Below, in pieces: positions 35,160-43,559 of a stretch of 64,000 nt of DNA. The notes below the pieces were generated by a model. The model searched no databases, had not been told where the DNA came from, and saw only the letters and a list, made by a program, of their open reading frames with translations. The stretch covers positions 1 through 64,000 of the forward strand of contig CALRUR010000006.1 of the NCBI GenBank assembly GCA_943371425.1. Direction: 5' to 3'. The translations under genes and the position numbers were made by a program. Numbering within the stretch: the stretch's first letter is position 1; each line of letters starts with the position of its first letter. Source of the stretch: CAJBVG01 sp943371425. GTDB taxonomy: Bacteria; Bacteroidota; Bacteroidia; Sphingobacteriales; Sphingobacteriaceae.

Positions 35160-35181
35160 ATGCCATAAGAAATTATGGTAT
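35160..35181 (+). promoter_or_regulatory. GAAA-tetraloop hairpin covering the start codon of the secreted hydrolase
   Basis: ATGCCATAA (35160-35168) can pair with TTATGGTAT (35173-35181), with one G-U wobble, closing a GAAA loop of the GNRA class. The right arm includes the first two bases of the ATG at 35180, so the fold could block initiation. Confidence 0.45.
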
Positions 35182-38152
35182 GAAAAAAATTATTACGCTC
35201 CTTTTTATTACCTCATTATTACTAATGAATAATAAGCAAACACATGCGCAGGTAACTATTGAAGACATCAATTTTCAATTGCGCGATATGTATAAAAATT
35301 TAAAGCGACCACCAGACAGTATTCCGTTTTTGTTTGATATGTCGTCGCATGTGATAGAAGACAAACTCTATCGATCTGTAAACGATTCGGATTATATAAC
35401 AAAGGGAATGTTTTTAACGATGTATGAAGAAATGCGATATGCAGCTTTTGATACGAGTATTATGGAACCTGCAGAATCTATAGAAGTTCAAATGCGCAAT
35501 CGAAGCAGAAATGATACGGTAAACATATCTATACTAAATGCAGATTACGCTACATTTTTAGATAATGCGTTTATGAACGAAGGAGAATACTATTATGTAA
35601 CAGATAGTACAATTGACGATGTAACAAATAGAAATGAAGAACCATTTTTATTAAAGAGTGTGTTTGTAAGCACTTTAACTACGCCTGTAAGTTATTTCAG
35701 GAAAGTAATTTATCGAATAGATTCATCATTTGTTTTTTCAAAGAAAGAGTTTCATGGAATAACGAATAGAGATCTGGATCCAGATTATGCTCGTTGGAAA
35801 ATAGATTTTGGAGAGGGAAAAGGTTGGCGAGAATTTGACCCGCTTTCGAGCACTAATTTTTTAATATTGTATCCAGATACAGGAGTCTATAATATTCTTA
35901 TCGCAGTATTCTATTGCGATCCACATCCAATGTGTAACACTTACCCAAGTAAATTATCTAAAACGAGTATTTTCATATTGAATAATTCGGTTCCAAAAGA
36001 CCCAGACTTAACATATGAAGGCTTTCCGAACATTACAGTAGGCTTGTATAAGGGTTGTGGAGAAATGAAGGGAGGAGTTTACATCCCACAAAAACCTTTC
36101 ATTATAGTAGAGGGAATAGATTTATTGAACACAAGGTCTATTCAGGTATTGTATAATGAAAACGTACAAATAAACTCTTCAAAAAAACTAGGCTTGCTAT
36201 CGGAATATAACTATGATTTTTACATAGTAAATTTTAACGATACGCATTTAGACATGCGTGATAACGCAAAAGGAATTGTGGCCTTATTAGATTATTTAAA
36301 AAGTATAATGAATACTAATGAGCAGTTTGTTGTATTTGCCGAAAGCATGGGAGGTATAATAACCAGGTATGCATTAACCTATATGGAAAACGATTTATAC
36401 ACACAAAATCCAAACTCTAGTAAGCCTACGCAAATGCATAATACCAGGCTGTATATTTCTAATGATGCACCACATCAAGGGGCTACTGTACCGGCTTCTG
36501 TCCAATCTTTTTATAGGAATACTGAGAAATCTACTTTTTACAAAATATTAAAATATGCAAATTATATTATACCAATGGTATCTAATAAAAAGCTATGGGA
36601 CGATGCATTAAATCACAAATCAGTTCAACAATTATTAGCATATCATATTGATGCAGACGGGCCGCACCAAAGTAGAATTGATTTTATGAATGATTTAATA
36701 TCCTTGAATCCGCAAACAAACGGATATCCTGCTTATACAAAAATGATGGCATTTACAGACGGTTTACTTTCGGGTCAATCGCAATTAAAATTGAATGATA
36801 CAATTTTAAAACCTGGTGATAATTTATTTGAAATAGATATTGCTTTGAAGTTAAGATTATTAAAATTAATTAAAGTTGAAATACTTAAAGAAGAAATTGA
36901 TTTAAGAGCAGTTGATGTAAATAGACCATATGATCCTATTAATATACATAAAACAAGGTTTATAACTAAGTTGAAATTTAAGGGATGTTTGCGGAGTTTT
37001 TTGAGGCGTGATTTTATAGAATTTGTAAAATGTGGCCTTACTTATGACAATTCAAACCAAGTGATTCCTTCACTTAATATCACCTCTAATTATGACACAG
37101 AGGCTGCAGGTTTTTTCTCTATCTTATCTATAATATCAGATAATAGTGATGCACTAAATTCTCATAATAAATTTTTTAATGGCTCGGGCTTTGTCGACTT
37201 GCAAACTGGGGAAGTAAGGTCTATGATTACTACCAGCAAGTATCTTCCAATGAGTTATTTAAAAACACCCGAAATACACACCAGATTAAGAATCAGCTCA
37301 CAAGGCTTTGCATTTATTCCTGTTCATTCTGCAATTGATTTCGATTATCATAAAACACTAAATATATCTACAGACTATAATTTGTTACAGCATAATGTGC
37401 AAGATTTTTTATTGGCGAACTCACCTTTTCATGTGATATCGGGGTTTAATTATAGTGGTGCTGGTTATCCAAAGGACGCTAGTGTAGAAAAAAACTCAAA
37501 GAATTGGTCGCATGGATTCATCAACAATACTGAAATAGATGGGGCGAGAAATCAATTTTATTTAAATAGAGAAATTGGTGATCACACATTGTACTTAAAT
37601 AATTTAAATATAAACTTAAGAAATGCAGATTTTAATACAATAAAATTATTCAATGGAATACAAAGCCCGTATTATACATACATCAAAGATGGATTTGATA
37701 AATATCCAAGTTCGACATGGAATATATATTCTAAATTAAATTCATTTGCCTTTTTAGAACCCAGTTTAGTGAATTTATACTATCAAGATGAATATCAAGT
37801 TGGCAAGTATTTATTAAACGAGGGTATGCTTATGGCAAATCAAAAAAGATTTATACCATGCGATAACAAACATTCTAGACTATCAAAGATCTCTAACAAT
37901 AAAGATATACTTATCTACCCAAATCCATTTGTTGATAAAATATTAATAAATTATTTACAGTCTAATTCTATGTATAAAATAAGAATAACCGATATAGTTG
38001 GAAAGGCAATAGATGAAATTTTTGTCGATTCAAATAATGAAGGAAGCGCTGATGTTAATTTATTTAAAAATTTAATGAGTGGCGTATATATATTGGAAAT
38101 TTATTCACAGAATGAATTGATATCAAATTTTAAATTAATTAAAACCAATTAA
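35180..38152 (+). CDS. Large secreted alpha/beta-hydrolase (lipase/PGAP1-like) with T9SS sorting domain
   Basis: A 990-residue exported protein. The start is ATG 35180, giving a signal peptide ending near THAQ; an earlier in-frame start would place non-signal residues in front. The region from about 300 to 500 resembles an alpha/beta hydrolase: KPFIIVEGIDLLNTRS, then YDFYIVNFNDT, then the nucleophile elbow AESMGG with Ser389. The His/Asp of a triad cannot be assigned by eye. The last about 80 residues are a T9SS type A sorting domain (ILIYPNPFVDKILI, ending FKLIKTN). A surface or secreted esterase/lipase is likely, substrate unknown. It is followed after 1 bp by a lipoprotein gene. Confidence 0.8.
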   Translation: MKKIITLLFITSLLLMNNKQTHAQVTIEDINFQLRDMYKNLKRPPDSIPFLFDMSSHVIEDKLYRSVNDSDYITKGMFLTMYEEMRYAAFDTSIMEPAESIEVQMRNRSRNDTVNISILNADYATFLDNAFMNEGEYYYVTDSTIDDVTNRNEEPFLLKSVFVSTLTTPVSYFRKVIYRIDSSFVFSKKEFHGITNRDLDPDYARWKIDFGEGKGWREFDPLSSTNFLILYPDTGVYNILIAVFYCDPHPMCNTYPSKLSKTSIFILNNSVPKDPDLTYEGFPNITVGLYKGCGEMKGGVYIPQKPFIIVEGIDLLNTRSIQVLYNENVQINSSKKLGLLSEYNYDFYIVNFNDTHLDMRDNAKGIVALLDYLKSIMNTNEQFVVFAESMGGIITRYALTYMENDLYTQNPNSSKPTQMHNTRLYISNDAPHQGATVPASVQSFYRNTEKSTFYKILKYANYIIPMVSNKKLWDDALNHKSVQQLLAYHIDADGPHQSRIDFMNDLISLNPQTNGYPAYTKMMAFTDGLLSGQSQLKLNDTILKPGDNLFEIDIALKLRLLKLIKVEILKEEIDLRAVDVNRPYDPINIHKTRFITKLKFKGCLRSFLRRDFIEFVKCGLTYDNSNQVIPSLNITSNYDTEAAGFFSILSIISDNSDALNSHNKFFNGSGFVDLQTGEVRSMITTSKYLPMSYLKTPEIHTRLRISSQGFAFIPVHSAIDFDYHKTLNISTDYNLLQHNVQDFLLANSPFHVISGFNYSGAGYPKDASVEKNSKNWSHGFINNTEIDGARNQFYLNREIGDHTLYLNNLNINLRNADFNTIKLFNGIQSPYYTYIKDGFDKYPSSTWNIYSKLNSFAFLEPSLVNLYYQDEYQVGKYLLNEGMLMANQKRFIPCDNKHSRLSKISNNKDILIYPNPFVDKILINYLQSNSMYKIRITDIVGKAIDEIFVDSNNEGSADVNLFKNLMSGVYILEIYSQNELISNFKLIKTN

Positions 38153-38153
38153 A

Positions 38154-38753
38154 ATGAAAAATTTACTATTTTTTATATTAATAATTATGAATTTATGTTC
38201 TTGTGTTGGTGACAAAAAAGAGTCGTTAAAACTAATTACTGTTAACGGAATATTAATTGATACTACTAGAAAAATAAACTATTCGAATTATCTGATTACC
38301 GCAAGTTTTGTATTTGATAATAAGCTTAAAAACATTGCAAATGCTGTTGTTAATAATAAAGGAGAATTCAAAATAGAATATTATATAGAAAACGATTATG
38401 TGGGTAATAATTTAAGACTAACATTCTCACCAACTGTACCTAGATCATATAAATTTGATTTTCTGCCCTATGGAACTAATTGGACTAAGACTTTTTATTT
38501 AAGTGACAGCGCTAAAATTGTATTTAAAAACAAATACAATTTTAACAATGCTGATACAATAACATTGTTTACAAATCCTAGAACTTATTCTTTTATAGTC
38601 TCTAAAAACAATAATTATATTGGAGAAGTAAGAGTTGTAAATGTTAATGGAAATATGATTCACAAAATAAATAGTATGCCAAATCAATCTATTTATATCA
38701 ACCCTACCGGTGACCCCATCGTCGACACAATTACCTTAGATATTAACCCTTAA
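38154..38753 (+). CDS. Lipoprotein of unknown function
   Basis: A 199-residue protein with a lipoprotein signal (lipobox LCSC, Cys17). The mature part is beta-rich with many Asn and Tyr. It contains an ITVNGILIDTTRKINYSN start and an NKGEFKIEYYI segment that look like a carboxypeptidase-regulatory or Ig-like beta sandwich, as in surface lipoproteins. I do not recognise a family. It begins 1 bp after the secreted hydrolase and 11 bp before the next lipoprotein gene, so the three probably form one transcript. Confidence 0.7.
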   Translation: MKNLLFFILIIMNLCSCVGDKKESLKLITVNGILIDTTRKINYSNYLITASFVFDNKLKNIANAVVNNKGEFKIEYYIENDYVGNNLRLTFSPTVPRSYKFDFLPYGTNWTKTFYLSDSAKIVFKNKYNFNNADTITLFTNPRTYSFIVSKNNNYIGEVRVVNVNGNMIHKINSMPNQSIYINPTGDPIVDTITLDINP

Positions 38754-38764
38754 ATTTTATAAAA

Positions 38765-39238
38765 ATGAAAAAAATCAAATTTATTGCACTCTTATTAATT
38801 ACTTTCCTTGCTGTTTCATGTGGTGATGATAAGGACGAAAGTCCGGCACCAGTTGTAGAAGACACTGCCGTTTATTTTACATGTAAATTCAACGGAGTAA
38901 ATTATACTGATGATGCACGTTTTGCAGATTACATTTCTGGAAGATCGAGAGTGGTTTCTCAGAACAACGAAGAGTTGGTATTACTCGACATGAGTAAGGA
39001 TACAACAGGTACATTTATTATTTCTGAGTCTAACCCTAATAATAACATATCTTATGTTGATTCTGTTGATAACACCTACACCTCTATTAGCGGAACAATT
39101 GTGGTAACAGAGTTTAGTAAATCTAAACAAATAATATCTGGCACATTTAGTGGTGTAATGGTAAACGACTTAAATGTAAATGACAGAATAATTGTTACGG
39201 AAGGAAAATTTAACAGAGTAAAACTAGAACCGTTTTAA
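38765..39238 (+). CDS. Lipoprotein resembling DUF6252 proteins
   Basis: A 157-residue protein with a lipoprotein signal (lipobox AVSC, Cys19) and an Asp/Glu-rich linker. A small beta domain begins FTCKFNGVNYTDDA and ends IIVTEGKFNRVKL. That pattern (a Cys-x-Asn-Gly-x-x-Tyr/Trp opening and a Gly-x-Phe close) resembles the Bacteroidota DUF6252 lipoproteins, of unknown function. I assign it tentatively. Last gene of the hydrolase-lipoprotein run. Confidence 0.7.
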   Translation: MKKIKFIALLLITFLAVSCGDDKDESPAPVVEDTAVYFTCKFNGVNYTDDARFADYISGRSRVVSQNNEELVLLDMSKDTTGTFIISESNPNNNISYVDSVDNTYTSISGTIVVTEFSKSKQIISGTFSGVMVNDLNVNDRIIVTEGKFNRVKLEPF

Positions 39239-39394
39239 AAAAAATATAGTATTCTTATTGCGATGTGTTTTTTAATGTATTACTATTTATTCCATTTGAA
39301 CAAAGAATTTATCAGCCGAAAGATTTAATAATTCAATTAAAATTATTTTATTGAATAAATTTTTATTGGTGCAACACACCTTGTGTTTTCCTAA
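39239..39394. other. AT-rich spacer, no gene seen
   Basis: This first part of the 349-bp gap between the lipoprotein gene and groEL is plain AT-rich DNA without a reading frame of note or a convincing hairpin. The rest of the gap holds two repeat tracts and the groEL terminator, listed separately. Confidence 0.5.
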
Positions 39395-39474
39395 ACACAG
39401 AGACCCAGAGCGCACAGAGTTTCTCAGAGAGTCCATTGTGTACCATCGGTGTACTTCGCGTTCATTGTGACCTT
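39395..39474. repeat. Degenerate ACACAGAG-type short tandem repeat
   Basis: Units ACACAGAG (39395-39402), ACCCAGAG (39403-39410) and GCACAGAG (39412-39419) run in tandem and are followed by TCTCAGAGAG. A second set of related words, TTGTGTACC, GGTGTACTTCG and TTCATTGTGACC, continues to 39474. I recall similar CACAGAG/TTGTG phrases in spacers of other Bacteroidota, but I cannot cite a defined family. Not coding. Confidence 0.6.
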
Positions 39475-39488
39475 AAAAAACCGCAAAT

Positions 39489-39527
39489 AAAAAAAGGCCT
39501 TCCCGAATTTCTCCGAGAAGGCCTTTT
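39489..39527 (-). terminator. Terminator of the groES-groEL operon
   Basis: AAAAGGCCTTC (39492-39502) pairs with GAAGGCCTTTT (39517-39527), 11 bp with a partly paired interior. On the minus strand the stem is followed by seven T (39495-39489). The structure is nearly symmetrical and may work in both directions. Confidence 0.85.
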
Positions 39528-39540
39528 CAATTCTTAGTAA

Positions 39541-39587
39541 CTAATATCTGATACTCGCTACCCGATACTCATTACTCTATACCAATA
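39541..39587. repeat. Word-like degenerate repeat directly after groEL
   Basis: The 47 bp between the groEL stop and its terminator consist of variants of a unit such as GATACTCG/GATACTCA, TTACTCT and ATACCAATACT. The stretch has the same flavour as the spacers at 11159-11179 and 12205-12265. Not coding. Confidence 0.55.
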
Positions 39588-41228
39588 CTACATCATACCG
39601 CCCATGCCGCCGCCCATTGGAGGCATGCCAGCACCTGCTGCACCTGCTTCTTCTGGTTCATCAGCAAGTACGCACTCTGTAGTTAATAACATTGCTGCAA
39701 TTGATGCTGCATTTTCTAAAGCTACGCGCGATACTTTTGTAGGATCAATAACACCTGCCGCAATCATGTTTTCATAAACATCTGTACGTGCATTGTATCC
39801 ATAATCTGCTTTTCCTTCTTTTACTTTTTGAACAACAATAGATCCTTCGATACCTGCGTTTTGGCAGATCTGACGTAATGGTTCTTCTATTGCTCTCTTA
39901 ATAATTTGTATACCTGTTGTTTCGTCTTCGTTTGCACCTTTCATTCCTTCTAATGCTTCAATCGCACGAATAAATGCAACACCACCACCTGCAACTATTC
40001 CTTCTTCAACCGCAGCTCTTGTTGCATGTAAAGCATCGTCAACACGGTCTTTCTTTTCTTTCATTTCTACTTCTGTTGCTGCACCAATATATAATACTGC
40101 AACACCTCCCGCTAACTTCGCTAAACGCTCTTGTAATTTTTCTTTATCGTAATCAGAAGTAGTTAATTCAATACCAGTTTGGATTTCACTGATTCTTTTT
40201 TTGATGTTTTCAGATTCACCAGCACCGTTAATTATTGTAGTATTGTCCTTGTCGATAGTTAACTTTTCTGCTTGTCCTAAATCACTTAATTCAGCATTCT
40301 CTAGTTTTAAACCTTTTTCTTCAGAAATCACGGTACCACCAGTTAATATTGCGATGTCTTCTAACATTGCTTTTCTTCTGTCGCCAAAACCTGGAGCTTT
40401 AACCGCTGCCACTTTTAACGAACCACGGATTTTATTTACTACTAAAGTTGCCAATGCTTCGCCATCTAAATCTTCAGCAATAATTAACAATGGGCGACCA
40501 GTTTGAACTTGTTTCTCTAACACTGGCAACAACTCTTTCATGCTGCTAATTTTTTTATCGTAAATTAAGATAAACGGGTTATCTAATTCTACTTCCATTT
40601 TATCAGCATTGGTTACGAAGTAAGGAGATAAGTAACCTCTATCGAACTGCATACCTTCAACAGTTTTTACTTCTGTTTCTGTACCTTTTGCTTCTTCAAC
40701 AGTAATTACACCATCTTTACCAACTTTAGCCATTGCATCTGCAATTAACGTACCTATTACTTCGTCGTTGTTTGCTGAAATACTTGCTACTTGTTTAATT
40801 TTGTTGTTATCGTTTCCAACTGAAGTAGATTGACTTTTTAAACTATTTACAATTGCTGTAACCGCTTTATCAATACCACGTTTTAAATCCATTGGGTTTG
40901 CACCAGCCGCTACGTTTTTAATACCAGCCGTTACAATTGCTTGTGCCAATACAGTAGCCGTTGTAGTTCCATCACCTGCAATATCAGCAGTTTTAGAAGC
41001 CACTTCTTTTACCATTTGCGCACCCATGTTTTCAATTGGGTCTTTTAATTCTATTTCTTTCGCTACAGATACACCGTCTTTTGTTACTGATGGTGCTCCG
41101 AATTTTTTATCAATAATAACATTACGACCTTTTGGTCCTAAAGTAACTTTCACCGCATTTGCTAATGCATCAACACCACGTTTTAATGATTCACGAGCAT
41201 CTACGTTATATTTTATTTGTTTTGACAT
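39588..41228 (-). CDS. groEL: 60-kDa chaperonin GroEL
   Basis: A 546-residue GroEL of standard length. Nucleotide-binding motifs (KVTLGPKGRNVIID near 26-39, GDGTTTATVLAQAI near 86-99), the apical domain and the flexible C-terminal tail ending GGMGGMM are all present. It folds cytosolic proteins together with GroES. It starts 15 bp after groES on the minus strand and ends at a strong terminator. Confidence 0.99.
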   Translation of the reverse strand: MSKQIKYNVDARESLKRGVDALANAVKVTLGPKGRNVIIDKKFGAPSVTKDGVSVAKEIELKDPIENMGAQMVKEVASKTADIAGDGTTTATVLAQAIVTAGIKNVAAGANPMDLKRGIDKAVTAIVNSLKSQSTSVGNDNNKIKQVASISANNDEVIGTLIADAMAKVGKDGVITVEEAKGTETEVKTVEGMQFDRGYLSPYFVTNADKMEVELDNPFILIYDKKISSMKELLPVLEKQVQTGRPLLIIAEDLDGEALATLVVNKIRGSLKVAAVKAPGFGDRRKAMLEDIAILTGGTVISEEKGLKLENAELSDLGQAEKLTIDKDNTTIINGAGESENIKKRISEIQTGIELTTSDYDKEKLQERLAKLAGGVAVLYIGAATEVEMKEKKDRVDDALHATRAAVEEGIVAGGGVAFIRAIEALEGMKGANEDETTGIQIIKRAIEEPLRQICQNAGIEGSIVVQKVKEGKADYGYNARTDVYENMIAAGVIDPTKVSRVALENAASIAAMLLTTECVLADEPEEAGAAGAGMPPMGGGMGGMM

Positions 41229-41243
41229 AATTTTTCTAATTTA

Positions 41244-41537
41244 TTAATAGGTTCCTAAAATATCTGATTCACGCATAATTAAGTAATTCGTACCATCTAA
41301 GGTCAATTCTGTTCCTGCATATTTACCGTAGTAAACTTTATCACCAACTTTCAGTTTGGTAGGAATGAAAGTTCCTGTTTGTTCTGCATATTTACCCTCA
41401 CCAACAGCGATAACTAAGCCTTTTTGTGGCTTTTCTTGAGCTGTATCTGGTATGTAAATTCCAGAAGCGGTCATAGTTTCTGCAGGAGCTGGTTCAATAA
41501 CAACTCTATCTGCAATTGGATTAAATGTCAATGCCAT
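41244..41537 (-). CDS. groES: 10-kDa co-chaperonin GroES
   Basis: A 97-residue GroES with the mobile loop region (EPAPAETMTASGIYIPDTAQEKP) that docks onto GroEL, and the conserved GVVIAVGEGKY-like roof segment (here GLVIAVGEGKY). First gene of the groES-groEL operon. Its 215-bp upstream spacer carries candidate control elements but no CIRCE operator. Confidence 0.98.
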   Translation of the reverse strand: MALTFNPIADRVVIEPAPAETMTASGIYIPDTAQEKPQKGLVIAVGEGKYAEQTGTFIPTKLKVGDKVYYGKYAGTELTLDGTNYLIMRESDILGTY

Positions 41538-41698
41538 ATTTATAATTTTTAATTAGTGTTTATTCTATTGCCCCTACATCATTTCTTATGCCAAAGGCCA
41601 AAATCTTGCAGAATACCTCAATTTGGCAGATTATAATTAATTCTTAGCAAAAATTTCCGTTTGTAATTTGGGAGGGAGTGACAGCCTGACAGAAAAAA
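41538..41698 (-). promoter_or_regulatory. groES upstream control region with TGACAG direct repeat
   Basis: TGACAG occurs twice (41679-41684 and 41687-41692) 2 bp apart, next to a GGGAGGGAG stretch. Closer to groES there are TTTGGCA-like words in both orientations: TTTGGCA on the plus strand at 41622-41628, CCAAAGGCCAAAA at 41592-41604. I find no inverted repeat of the CIRCE type (TTAGCACTC/GAGTGCTAA) and no exact TAnnTTTG box, so an alternative heat-shock regulator or sigma factor is possible. This is inference. Confidence 0.35.
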
Positions 41699-41733
41699 AA
41701 TCGGGCTTCACCTTTTGGTAAAGCCCGATTTTT
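41693..41733 (-). terminator. Terminator of the miaB-secG operon
   Basis: AATCGGGCTT (41699-41708) pairs with AAGCCCGATT (41721-41730), with an inner ACC/GGT stem and TTTT loop. On the minus strand, the direction of secG, the hairpin is followed by eight T (41700-41693). Confidence 0.85.
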
Positions 41734-41752
41734 ATAAATGTTTTTGTAGAGA

Positions 41753-42103
41753 TTACTTTGTGGTATCTACTGGTGCCGCTGCTGGTGTTGCAGTTGGCGC
41801 TGCTGCAGGTGGCGGTGTTGCGCTTGCAGCATTATCAATTTGTTCTTGTATTGCAGATTCTTGTACCGGTGCATCTGTAGCATCCGATTTAAACATATTT
41901 GCTGCTAAGCATATTACTAATAACGCAATAGCTAAGCTCCAAGTAGCTTTTTCTAAAAAATCGGTGGTCTTTTTTACACCCATAATTTGGTTCGAAGAAG
42001 CAAAATTAGAGGCTAATCCTCCACCTTTTGGGTTCTGTACCAATACTACCAACACTAATAAAACGCATACAATTAGCGCTAAAATGATTAAAAAACTAGT
42101 CAT
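41753..42103 (-). CDS. secG: Preprotein translocase subunit SecG
   Basis: A 116-residue membrane protein with two hydrophobic segments (about 3-22 and 53-72). The conserved VLVQNPKGGGLASNF loop and the following TDFLEKATW are visible. The C-terminus is an Ala/Pro-rich extension. It assists SecYEG in protein export. Last gene of the minus-strand operon miaB, sigma-54 activator, lptE, TPR, secG, followed by a strong terminator. Confidence 0.95.
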   Translation of the reverse strand: MTSFLIILALIVCVLLVLVVLVQNPKGGGLASNFASSNQIMGVKKTTDFLEKATWSLAIALLVICLAANMFKSDATDAPVQESAIQEQIDNAASATPPPAAAPTATPAAAPVDTTK

Positions 42104-42108
42104 CGTAT

Positions 42109-43053
42109 TTAATTTATTTCTTTCTTAATTTCTTCAATAAGGCTTGCAAAGTAAGGCTTTTTTTCGGGATATTTCAAACTTAATTTTTCGTAAGCTGCTA
42201 TTGCCTTGCCAAAAAGCTTCTGTTTTACAAAAATTTGAGCTAAAGTCTCGCTTACCGGAACCCCAGCATCGTCTGCACTTCTTTTGGCTTTATTCTCCAA
42301 AGAATTGGGCAAATCTTCCTTTTTAATTTTTATAACCTTCGGGTGACCAGAGTTTATAAAATCTTCTATCAAATTATTTTTTACACTTAAAGGTGCGGTA
42401 TCAGCTAATTTTTCGTCGGCTTTAATTAAGTAACCTTCGTTAAATACATTACCTAAAATTAATTCGCCAATTGCATCCGCAATTAATGGTTTTATTTCTT
42501 CGGAGGTATCCAACCTAATTACTGGTTTTTTCTCTGCAATTTTTTCTTCTTGCTTATCTTCTAAAATTGGATTTGTTTTGCGCAACCACTCTTCAAAAGA
42601 TAAAGCCTCAGTTGGAGTACTTTCTTTTTCTGGCTCAGTCTCTATTACTTCCTCTAAAATAATTTCTTCAACAACGTCTTCCTCAATTATAATTTCTTCC
42701 TCAACAAAGCTTTCTTCAATTGTATTCTCTTCTACTTCAAGCACTGTATCTACTGCTTTTTCCTCTTCAATTTTTAATGGTATATGGATACTAGTAGTAT
42801 CTATTGTTTCTAATTCGGCAGGTATTTTATACAAAGTATAATACAGCATCGAGCGGTTACTTGCATACAATGCCGTTTTCCTTAAACATAATTCTGCTTC
42901 TGCATATGTTAAATTTCTTAATGCTTTAGCTTTTAACACTTGGAAGGTTTGACAAAATGGATATACCTCTAGCATCAAATTTAATTGTGCCAGTTCTTTT
43001 TCACCCAATTTACCAGGTGAGTGTATATAGTTTATCAAATCTTCTTTTCTCAT
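42109..43053 (-). CDS. Conserved Bacteroidota protein with acidic linker and TPR-like end
   Basis: A 314-residue soluble protein. Residues 1-80 are helical with a Cys-containing YPFCQTFQVLKAKALRNL motif. Residues 90-150 are very Glu/Val-rich and probably disordered. The end (about 245-314) contains a TPR-like pair, VSETLAQIFVKQKLFGKAIAAYEKLSLKYPEK. Function not established. It sits 1 bp after lptE and 5 bp before secG, which suggests an envelope-biogenesis context. Confidence 0.75.
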   Translation of the reverse strand: MRKEDLINYIHSPGKLGEKELAQLNLMLEVYPFCQTFQVLKAKALRNLTYAEAELCLRKTALYASNRSMLYYTLYKIPAELETIDTTSIHIPLKIEEEKAVDTVLEVEENTIEESFVEEEIIIEEDVVEEIILEEVIETEPEKESTPTEALSFEEWLRKTNPILEDKQEEKIAEKKPVIRLDTSEEIKPLIADAIGELILGNVFNEGYLIKADEKLADTAPLSVKNNLIEDFINSGHPKVIKIKKEDLPNSLENKAKRSADDAGVPVSETLAQIFVKQKLFGKAIAAYEKLSLKYPEKKPYFASLIEEIKKEIN

Positions 43054-43054
43054 C

Positions 43055-43558
43055 TTACCAATTTACAAATGCTTTGTTAAAAATATCGTCTATTAATTGT
43101 GTATTGATGGTTTTAATAAGTTCCGCTTCAACTGTCGATAAATTTTGTGTGCCAGGGTAATCTGCGTAACGTGTAAAAACTTGTTCGAAACTTTTTGTTT
43201 CGTCTTTATTATTACTGAATTTTATTTTTACTGAAATAGTTAATCTGTTTTGCGATGCAAATTCGTTTCCTTGTATGGCAATGGGTTTAATAGTATAATC
43301 GATAATAGTACCTTCAAAATCTAAATCGGCCGTTGTTCTTAACAATTGTAATCCTGTTTGCGAAACAATTCTATCTTTTAACGATTCGGTTAAGGTTTGG
43401 CTTAGCGTTGGGTTAACCAAGGCTGCATTATTTTCTATATAAGCCACCGAAACAGATTTGGTATCAGGCGAAATAGAAGCACCACTAAGTGAGTAAATTT
43501 TACAAGCACTCAAACTTAGCATCATCAATACAACTACTAAAGAGTTTATTTTTTTCAT
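43055..43558 (-). CDS. lptE: LptE-family lipoprotein (LPS transport)
   Basis: A 167-residue lipoprotein (lipobox LSAC, Cys19) of the Bacteroidota LptE type. Features are a YSLSGASISPDTKSVSVAYIENNA opening, an internal LTESLKDRIVSQTGL helix, and a beta-alpha layout. It should plug the LptD channel that inserts lipopolysaccharide into the outer membrane. It starts 1 bp after the sigma-54 activator gene in a compact operon. Confidence 0.88.
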   Translation of the reverse strand: MKKINSLVVVLMMLSLSACKIYSLSGASISPDTKSVSVAYIENNAALVNPTLSQTLTESLKDRIVSQTGLQLLRTTADLDFEGTIIDYTIKPIAIQGNEFASQNRLTISVKIKFSNNKDETKSFEQVFTRYADYPGTQNLSTVEAELIKTINTQLIDDIFNKAFVNW

Positions 43559-43559
43559 C

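Noticed and set aside
39395..39587. CRISPR array near groEL
   Set aside because: The repeats are only 7-12 bp, degenerate and without regular unique spacers; no cas genes are present.
40201..40506. Plus-strand frames opposite groEL, including 101- and 62-residue ones
   Set aside because: All lie within the conserved groEL gene on the other strand and show no protein family features.
41538..41698. CIRCE operator or sigma-54 promoter before groES
   Set aside because: No TTAGCACTC/GAGTGCTAA pair is present, and the TTGGCA words lack the GC at the required 10-bp distance from GG.
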